A DNA stretch of 64,000 nt from Eustoma russellianum (Eukaryota; Streptophyta; Magnoliopsida; Gentianales; Gentianaceae), in assembly GCA_036186865.1 (NCBI GenBank), contig AP025053.1, positions 11,473,403 through 11,537,402 of the forward strand, in the 5' to 3' direction. Position numbers and translations under genes: made by a program. Positions within the stretch are counted from its first letter, which is position 1. Every line of letters begins with the position of its first letter. Shown here piece by piece: positions 56,482 through 64,000 of the stretch. Under the pieces are notes generated by a model that searched no databases, was not told the origin of the DNA, and was given only the letters and a program-made list of their open reading frames with translations.

Positions 56482-58165
56482 ATGGCATCCACTAGTCACA
56501 CGACCGAACAAGAAGGTATGTCAAGTCAAAGGCCTCCTCTTTTTGACGGTGAGTCCTTCATACAATGGAAACTTAGAATGAAACTTTTTCTTATGGCCAG
56601 TATTGAAGATGGTCCTTTATTCCTTATAAGTTTTCCACGATTGATGGTGTCACACTAGAAGTCGTAAAACCAAAACAAGAATATACTAGTGATGACAAAA
56701 AAAATTAAGTATGAATGCTAGAGCCATGCAACTTCTTTTAAATGGTTTGAGTAAAAATGAATCTAGTTATGTGTCAAATTTCTCTAGTGCCCAAGAGATG
56801 TGGAGAATTCTTGAAATGAAACATGAAAGGACTAGTCAAGTTAAAGAGTCTAAAATAAACATGATTATGTCTACTCTTGAAACCTTCAAGTTATTACCAA
56901 ACGTGTCTATTGTTGATATGGACTTACGTTTGACTAGCATTTATAACTCTCTTGAGTCTCTTGGAAAAGCTTTTTCTACACCGGAAAAGGTGCAAAAGGT
57001 GCTAAGAAGTCTCCCATCCAAATGAGACCCCAAAGTCACAGCGATTGAGGAAAGTAAAGAAACGAGATCAATAAAAATGGAGGAACTAATCGGATCCTTA
57101 AAGGTATACAAAAACTAATGTACACTAAGGAAATCGAAATCAGCGTCAAAACAAGGTAAGACTATTGCTTTTAAATCAAATGAATACGTTTTTACCTCTT
57201 CTGATCACGTAGATGATAGTGATACTGAATCGAACAACGAAGATCTAATATTATTGGCTAAAGGTTTGAGAAAATTTATGAGAAAATCATTAAAGAATAA
57301 ACCTAAGGCTGTTCCAGCTAAGAGAAATAAAAATAAAAACAACAATAAAGACATAAAGTGCTATGAATGTGGGAAACTTGGACATTTATCATATGACTGC
57401 CCGAACAAGGATAAACAAACAAACAAGAACCATGACAAAGATTGGAACAAAAATAGACCCGTCTCAGAACCTAAGCAACGGAATTCAAGAAGAGCTCTCA
57501 AGGCCTCCACTTGGAGTGACTCATCTGACTCTGAGACTGACGATGCTGGAGAAGAGACGGCACAAGTATGCTTTGCATCCAAAGCATGAAACGAGATATC
57601 TTCTGACTCTGATTCTCATTCTGAACCCTCTTATGATGATCTATTTAGGGAAAATCTTGAACTGCATAAATTTACAAAGACTCTTGCAAAAGAAAAGAAA
57701 CAGTTAATTGAAGACAAGAAGTTGTTAAAATCATCTCACACGAATCTTGTATGTCAATTAAACGATTCAAAAGAAGAGTTGTCTTGCACAATTAATGAAT
57801 TGAAATCAAAGGTCTCGTCATTAACGGCAGAAAGTAATGAAATGAAATCCGAGATATCAAATTTGAAATCAAGAAATGCGGATTTAGAAAGAATGATAAA
57901 ACAGTTTGATACGGATACGAACATGCTAGATCGCATTATCTCCTCATAAAAGCATGAAAGCGACAAAATCAGATTATGATACGTTGAGAAAAAGGAAACA
58001 CAAAATAAGTCAACCAAAATAATTTTATCTTCATCTAAAAAACCACATGGGTTCAAGACAAATTTAGCACCTAAAAAGACGCCTAGATCAACCCTCACTT
58101 CATCTCATCGTGCTTCTTCTTTTTCATCTAATACAAGATATAATTATGTGCCGTATAAATATTAA
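56482..58165 (+). pseudogene. Copia gag with zinc knuckle and coiled coil
   Basis: ATG at 56482 (MASTSHTTEQEG). The capsid lead FDGESFIQWKLRMK is followed by a frameshift near 56625. The UBN2-type capsid blocks continue at 56711-57025 and, after stops, at 57254. A CCHC knuckle (CYECGKLGHLSYDC) is at about 57358-57400. Downstream, 57722-57949 has a heptad-like Leu/Ile pattern (ELKSKVSSLTAESNEMK) typical of a coiled coil, as expected in SIRE gags. Five or more stops and shifts break the frame. Confidence 0.82.
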
Positions 58166-58499
58166 AGGAAACCATTGATGTATACACGACATTCATACAA
58201 CATAAATGCAACTAGATCACGCACCATATACACTAACACAAAGGCATGTTAGAAACAAAAATCATACCATGTGCATGATGGCATTCTCGGCCAAAGACCT
58301 AATGTATTTCCACCTAATATCTATTATATTGCTTCTTCAGCTTTATTTTCACCATTTGTAAGACCGAGAAAGGTCACCCAAGTTTTGGTACCAAAAGGTA
58401 CTCTTACAACGGTGTGAAGAACTTACTCGTAAGGACCCAAGATAAAAAGGGTAACTAAATCGTTGTTACACATTGTAGGGAACACATACATCTAAAATA

Positions 58500-59660
58500 C
58501 ATCAATCAAATGGTTCCTTGACAGTGGTTGCTCGAGGCACATGACGGGTGACCCGAGCTTGTTTTCAAAGTTGAAGAAGGTTACAAAAGGTGGATCGGTG
58601 ACCTTTGGAGACAACAATGAAGGAAGAATCATTGGAAAAGGTACAATTGGAAATCCAAGCACTCTTCAAATCTCTAATGTCTTTTTGGTAAGTAATCTAT
58701 CCTACAACTTTCTTAGAATCTCACAGTTTCTTGACAATGGTCTTGATGTGTGTTTCACTCACCCATATTGCAATATTGTAAATAAAAACAGAGAAACGGT
58801 ATTGTAAGGAAAAAGGGAAGGAAATATTTTTACATTTTCTATGGATGACATGTTAGATGCTAAAGTAAAATGTTTTATGTCAAATGAACCTAACGTGAAT
58901 TTGTGGCATAGGCGGTTATGACACATTGACATCTCAACTCTTGAGAAACTTCAACGAAAGAATCTAGGACGAGGATTGCCTAATCTTGATTTAGACAACT
59001 TTAAGTTGTGTGAATCTTGCATTAAAGGCAAACAGACATGCGAGTCACTTAAATCTAAAAATGTAATTAGCACGTCTGGAGTCTTAGAATTATTACACAT
59101 TGACTTGTTTAGTCCTAGTCGTACTAGGAGTCTTGGTGGGCGACATTATGCATGTGTCTTCGTTGACGATTTTTCTCGTTATACATGGACTTTATTTCTT
59201 GCAAATAAAGATGATAGTGCCGTTGAGATTGCTAAATTAATTGAACAACTTGAAAATGAGTATAGTTTTAATGTGAAAAAGATTAGGAGCGATAGATGCG
59301 GCGAATTTAAAAATAAGGACATGATTGCATTTTGCGAAGAAAAAGGTATTAAACACGAGTTTTTGCCACCTAGAACACCAAAATTAAATGGAGTAGTAGA
59401 AAAAAAGAATAGGACACTAAGAAATAGCAAGATTCATGCTATGTGAAAATAAGTTGCCTAGATTTTTGTGGGCAGAAGCCATAAATTATGCACGCCATAT
59501 AGTTAACCGCTTATCGATTAGAAAGAAAATAAACAAAACTCCTTATGAATTTTGAATGATCGCATGCCTAAAATTGATTATTTTTGTGTGTTTGGTTGTA
59601 AATGTTTTGTTTTGAATACAAAAGATAATCTAGATAAATTTGAGTCAAAACCATTGAATG
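58500..59660 (+). pseudogene. Copia protease and integrase
   Basis: The protease has WFLDSGCSRHMTG at about 58513-58550, with the catalytic DSG. GAG-pre-integrase blocks (SYNFLRISQFLDNG) follow. The integrase zinc-binding region (LWHRRL ... CESCIKGKQ, about 58900-59030) contains a stop at 58919. The core has LLHIDLFSP, FVDDFSRYTW (about 59160) and RSDRCGEF where RSDxGGEF is usual, so one residue near the second Asp is changed. The third block (PPRTPKLNGVVEKKNRT) is near 59370. Further stops and a small deletion follow to 59660. Confidence 0.85.
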
Positions 59661-60000
59661 CATTTTTGTTGGATATTCTGTGAATTCTAAGGCATATAGA
59701 TGTTTTGATCATATCACTAGAAAAATTTTAAAATCTATTCATGTGAAATTTAATGAATTTGGTGAATATGAAATAAATAAAGAATATGATGATGATTTTG
59801 AACTAAAGCCCGTCTTAGATGATATAAAAGAAAATATCGTACATGATGAACATGACACACTAGAAATGCATGAAAACTTAGAAAATAATCAACCAAGGTG
59901 ACATAGGGATTACCCACACGACCTTATCACAGGTGACATAACACAAGGTGTATGACCGCGTAGACGAATAAATCAAGATGAAATAAATCAATTCCATGCC
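59661..60000 (+). other. Copia integrase-RT linker
   Basis: An acidic, low-complexity frame (59680-59901) without a recognised domain. It lies where copia elements have the variable integrase C-terminus. Confidence 0.55.
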
Positions 60001-61548
60001 ATGATATCTAAAACTGAACCCAAAAATGTGTTTGATGCTTTGAATGATTCTTCTTGGATTGACGCTATGCATGATGAATTAAATCAATTCACAAGAAATG
60101 ATGTATGGGATTTAGTGCCACAACTACAAGATAAAACGATAATAGGCACAAAGTGGGTCTTTAGAAACAAAATGAATGAAGAGGGTAAAGTCGTTAGATA
60201 CAAAGCAAGGCTTGTAGCACAAGGATATAAACAAGAAGAGGTAATAGACTACGAAGAAACATTTGCACCCGTAGCACACTTTGAAGCCATACGATTATTA
60301 CTTGCTATTGCTTGCATGAAGGATTTTAAAAATTTATCAAATGGACGTAAAAAGTGCATTTTTAAACGGTTTTACACAAGAAGAAGTATATGTAAAACAA
60401 CCACCCAGTTTTGAGGATTTAAAATATCCTAATCATGTGTATAAATTAAAGAAGGCACTATATGGTTTAAAACAAGCACCTAGGGCTTGGTATGATCATT
60501 TTGCTACCTTGTTTTAGAAAATGGATTTAAAAGAGGTAACATAGATAGTACTTTATTCTTGAAACAAGAAAAATCGGTTTTACTTATTATTCAAATTTAT
60601 GTTGATGACATTGTCTTTTGATCTACATCTCATAAACTAGTTGAAGAATTTGAAATATGCATGAAATCCAAATTTGAAATGTCTATGGTTGGTGAGTTCA
60701 ATTATTTTCTTGGCTTGAAAACTAAACAAACTAGTAAAGGCATCCATATAAGTCAAATCAAATATGTGAATGACATGATTAAAAAGTTTAACTTTGAAAA
60801 CTTGAAACCATCCCCCATCCCTATGAGTGTAACCACTAAACTTGATAAAGATGAGAATGGAAAAGACTCTGATAATGGTTTGTATAGGTCTATGATAGGT
60901 TCTTTGCTTTATCTTACCGCAAGTAGACCCGATATCATGTTTAATATTTGTATGTGTGCTCGTTGTCAAAGCAACCCTACAGTGTCACACTATAATGCTG
61001 TAAAAAGGATATTTCAATACATTAAGCATACTCCCACCTTAGGAAGTTGGTATGATAAAAATTGTGAATTTGACTTGTATGCTTATACTGATGAGGAGTA
61101 CGGCAAATGTAAAATAGATAGAAAAGGCACAAGTGGTACATGTCAATTTATCGGAAATTCATTGATATCTTGGTTTTCGAAAACGCAAGCAAGTGTAGCA
61201 TTATCTACCATTGAAGCGGAATACATGGCACTTAGTCTTTGTTGCACACAACTTTTATGGCCAAAACAGCAACTATCTGATTTTGGGATAACTGTAAAAC
61301 GCATCCCTATTTATTGTGATAGTATGAGCGCCATCAATTTGTTTAAGAACCCCGTATTACACTCTAAGGCAAAGCACATAGAGGTACGATATCACTTTCT
61401 TCGTGATCATGCAAACAGTGGTGATATCGTTATAGAACATGTTTGTACTGAAGTACAAGTAGCCAATATTTTCACCAAAGCACATAATCAAGCCACGTAT
61501 GAAAATCTACGCTCAAAATTAGGCATGATTTCAGTTAATTTACTGTAG
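60001..61548 (+). pseudogene. Copia reverse transcriptase and RNase H
   Basis: RT begins at SWIDAMHDELNQF and GTKWVFRNKMNEEG (about 60140). A one-base shift lies near 60340 (after LAIACMKDF). The catalytic YVDDIVF is near 60600 and is directly followed by TGA where Gly is usual. The frame from 60661 is open to the stop at 61548 and holds the RT thumb (FNYFLGLKTKQ) and RNase H (YTDEEYGKC, STIEAEYMALS, IYCDSMSAI), with catalytic Asp/Glu positions present. The RNase H part is the best preserved piece of the element. Confidence 0.88.
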
Positions 61549-61599
61549 ATTGATATTTCTTTCCATCCTTACATGTACTTTTGATGTCATTTACAAAAT

Positions 61600-61758
61600 A
61601 AAGTGGGAGAGAAAAAAATGAATTAAGGGGGAGAGGGAGCATGATTTAAGGGAGAGCACACGATGATATAAAATTCAAAATTCAAATATTTGCATAATTG
61701 GAGGGGGAGCGATCATCATGAACCAATGTTATTTTGTAAATCATCAAAAGGGGGAGAA
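61600..61758 (+). other. Cluster of purine tracts before the copia 3' LTR
   Basis: Four purine-rich runs: GTGGGAGAGAAAAAAA (about 61603), AAGGGGGAGAGGGAG (about 61625), GGAGGGGGAG (about 61700) and AAAAGGGGGAGAA (61747-61758). The last abuts the LTR and is the likely plus-strand primer. Confidence 0.78.
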
Positions 61759-63844
61759 TGTTGACAAAAAAGGGTTTGAGTGATTTACAAATGCATGATT
61801 TAAATTATACATGCATACGAAATGCATGAATGAATTATTACTTGATACATTTATATGATAAACATGCTTTATATGCTTATGTATATTGTTCCCGTACCAA
61901 CTAGCCATGAAGTGTTAAATCATACATCATATGGCAAACATTTGTTGTCTTTGTACTATTTTCAGGTGACACAATTAATGAACTAAACTATTTCATTAAG
62001 TAGAGTGCTTAAGTTAATGAACTAACTAGTTCATTAAATGAAGATATATTTGGAGAAAGCTTTATGGCAACAAATTTGAGAATGGAAAGTCTTCTCCCCA
62101 AATTCATTAGCACGCCATATTAGTAATTAACATATATATATATCCATAGTTTTTTAAAAAAAGGCACAATACACATATATTTCGACGTACCACTAACACG
62201 TCACACATATTATAAACGTACGTGGACGTCACACCACTATATACACCTCATATTTATGATTATATTCAGGTCTTATATCATATGATATAAGTCATGGTGA
62301 CGTCAATTTTATAATGACATGTTACAAGGTCATAAACCGAAAACATTGTCGTATCGGGTGACTATCACGTACTTGCCATATAAAGATGGCCAGCCCATAT
62401 ACTTCAAAAATGGCTAAACATTTCGTAGCTCACATGTTACAAACAGCCACTAAGTCATTCCATGTTGCCACACACAAATCACCCACAATTTAGGCAAGAT
62501 TTGTGGAGAATTCAAACTTAACTTTATTTTAGCACATGGGCGTATTCTACTCAGCCACTGTAGCTGAATATACATCTCATTTTATGTATATTATGTGTGA
62601 TATAATATATATTACATGTGTAAAAATTTTGAAATTAATCGGAGAAAAATCGCGTAATTGACGATAGTCGAAAATTCGGTTTTCTACGAACATACATACA
62701 TGGGACGTTTTTGGCATAGGTGTAACATGTATCTAGACACTTTTTACACATCCAAGACATGTTAAAGTGTTCTAGAAAATTCAAAATAGGTCTGATTATT
62801 ATTTACCATATATGTGTAAATATTATGCATTATATGACAAAGCTTGCCAAAATAAAATTTTAGCACATATGCAGCCAATTCACACACCTACTACATCTTT
62901 TTTGGAGCCAAGGTGGAGCTTATTTGGCACTTCAATTGGTGGAGGATATACCACACAAGATTGGTGACATTGAAGAGGGCATCACACAAGGAAAGAAGTC
63001 AAAAGAAAGACACATGCTGAAAATTTTCAGCACGTGCTACTAATGGCCGATTTTTTCATCTTTATTGCCTTCAATTTGTCTTCCATAATTGAAGGAGGAT
63101 TAATGTGTGATTGTATGGTAATGTTTTGACTACAACTTGAGCACATGTTTTCAGTTTTTTTTAGAAATTACGGCTCACTACAAGGGTGCCAAAGTGGACC
63201 AATCAACATGTGACAACTAAGCAAGGTCAAGTCATCCTTCCAATCATATTGCACCAAGTAAGCAAGATTGTGTCATCTCATAAACAAGGCAGTCTTCCAA
63301 GGACATTAAAGACAATTCTCAAGAAGGAAGAAAGCCCTAAGGGGGGTGGCCAAGAAGAAATTAAAAGGGGAGATAGTGCAAGACAAGGCCAAGGTAATTC
63401 ATATTCTCTTAAGTGCAAAAAGCTAGACTACTCTCTTCTTCTTCCTTTCTTTCTTCTTCTTAGTCTCAAGCCTATGGTTCATATATTCTACATATTATAT
63501 AGGCTTTGAATATACCACCCATACACGTTCAATTGTTGTAAAAGGTTGATCAAGGTGTGATCAAACCATCATTCGATTGGTGGTGGTGTTCGTGATCGGT
63601 TTGTTTGGTTGTTTTGACTGTAAAAGGGTGGAGTTAGTGTTTATCTCTAGTCACCCTTGTGGTAAGGTGTTTTTTTGTGATTAGTGATAACAGAAGAAGG
63701 TGTTCTCAAAGACTGGAGTAGGCTGTTTTGACAGAACCAGTATAAAATTTTTGAGTTTTTTGGTCCAAAAGTTTGTTAAAAACAAATTTTCTGCAATCAC
63801 TATTCAACCCTCCCCTCTTCTAGTAGTGCTATACATGTCCTACA
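61759..63844 (+). repeat. Copia 3' LTR
   Basis: TGTTGACAAAAAAGGG to GTCCTACA, 2,086 bp. It carries the left 527 bp absent from the 5' LTR but has lost about 590 bp near 63757. The two LTRs differ at many sites and so are old. Confidence 0.88.
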
Positions 63845-64000
63845 CTATCCTTGGTTAAAATCTCCTTTGAAAACAGAATCTGAGACCTCCTCTGATTTAG
63901 TACCCGTCTTTGAAAATTTCAAAACTTAGTATACACAACTTCAAAAATTATGAAACTTTTCAAAAATTAACTTCAATGTCTTGAATACAATCTGTCCAAA
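63845..64000 (-). repeat. Second copia LTR fragment, minus strand
   Basis: It matches plus 46403-46560 of the isolated minus-strand LTR (CCTTGGTTAAAATC, GAATCTGAGACCTCC) with about 80-90 percent identity by eye. It continues beyond the window. It is probably the DNA into which the SIRE-like copia inserted. Confidence 0.7.

Larger units (their letters stand above)
54273..63844 (+). mobile_element. SIRE-like Ty1/copia retrotransposon, degraded
   Basis: 5' LTR (left end lost), Met-tRNA primer site, gag with zinc knuckle and coiled coil, protease, integrase, RT, RNase H, a cluster of purine tracts and a 3' LTR. The order protease-integrase-RT-RNase H is the copia order. The gag coiled coil and RNase H sequence fit the SIRE/Maximus lineage from memory. 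No envelope-like frame is present between pol and the 3' LTR. Many stops and shifts. Confidence 0.9.

Noticed and set aside
63186..63509. 107-residue frame at the end of the window
   Set aside because: Lies inside the copia 3' LTR; the matching 5' LTR region (55190-55400) is not open in the same way.

Overview
The window looks like flowering-plant nuclear DNA made almost entirely of nested transposable elements. I see no convincing host gene. The evidence is plant-type L1 LINEs with a C-terminal RNase H, Ty3/gypsy chromoviruses (one with a clear chromodomain), a SIRE-like Ty1/copia element, initiator-Met tRNA primer sites and short GT-AG introns. The species cannot be named from sequence alone.

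Layout. 1-5231: LINE A (+), 5' end outside the window. 5232-5358: TA/CA microsatellite. 5359-9478 and 19137-19793: LINE B (-), split by gypsy-1 (9479-19136, + strand, 3.25 kb LTRs, perfect CTATC target duplication). 19794-19920: a second microsatellite. 19977-26859: gypsy-2 (-), truncated in integrase, with its 5' LTR on the right. 26860-27440: unassigned. 27441-29595: LINE C (+). 29650-30169 and 42106-44624: LINE D (+), split by gypsy-3 (30170-42105, two 3,428-bp LTRs, perfect GATAC duplication). 44648-46262: LINE E (+), decayed. 46354-47891: copia LTR (-). 47892-54272: gypsy-4 (-), mostly one LTR plus gag. 54273-63844: SIRE-like copia (+). 63845-64000: a second copia LTR fragment (-).

Three results stand out. 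First, the 3' UTRs of LINEs A-D carry seven perfect or near-perfect stem-loops, each directly followed by GGTATG or a one-base variant. The stem arms differ between copies but pairing is kept. Each LINE also ends in a second hairpin module in which one copy shows a compensatory base-pair change. This is a strong candidate for an undescribed RNA signal used in LINE retrotransposition. Second, gypsy-2 and gypsy-3 share two short spliceosome-type introns at the same positions and phases, one at the Gag-protease junction and one in reverse transcriptase. Gypsy-2 has a third intron in RNase H. In each intron retention runs into a stop codon, so splicing could set the ratio of Gag to Gag-Pol. Third, the LINE ends repeatedly abut TA/CA microsatellites, on both sides for LINEs B, C and D, which suggests targeting or serial insertion into such repeats.

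Relative order. Gypsy-1 went into LINE B and gypsy-3 into LINE D, so both LINEs are older. Gypsy-3 is very young: by eye I found only two LTR differences and one internal nonsense codon. Gypsy-4 inserted into the copia 5' LTR, so the copia is older than gypsy-4. All boundaries and motif matches were read by eye; no database search or folding program was run.
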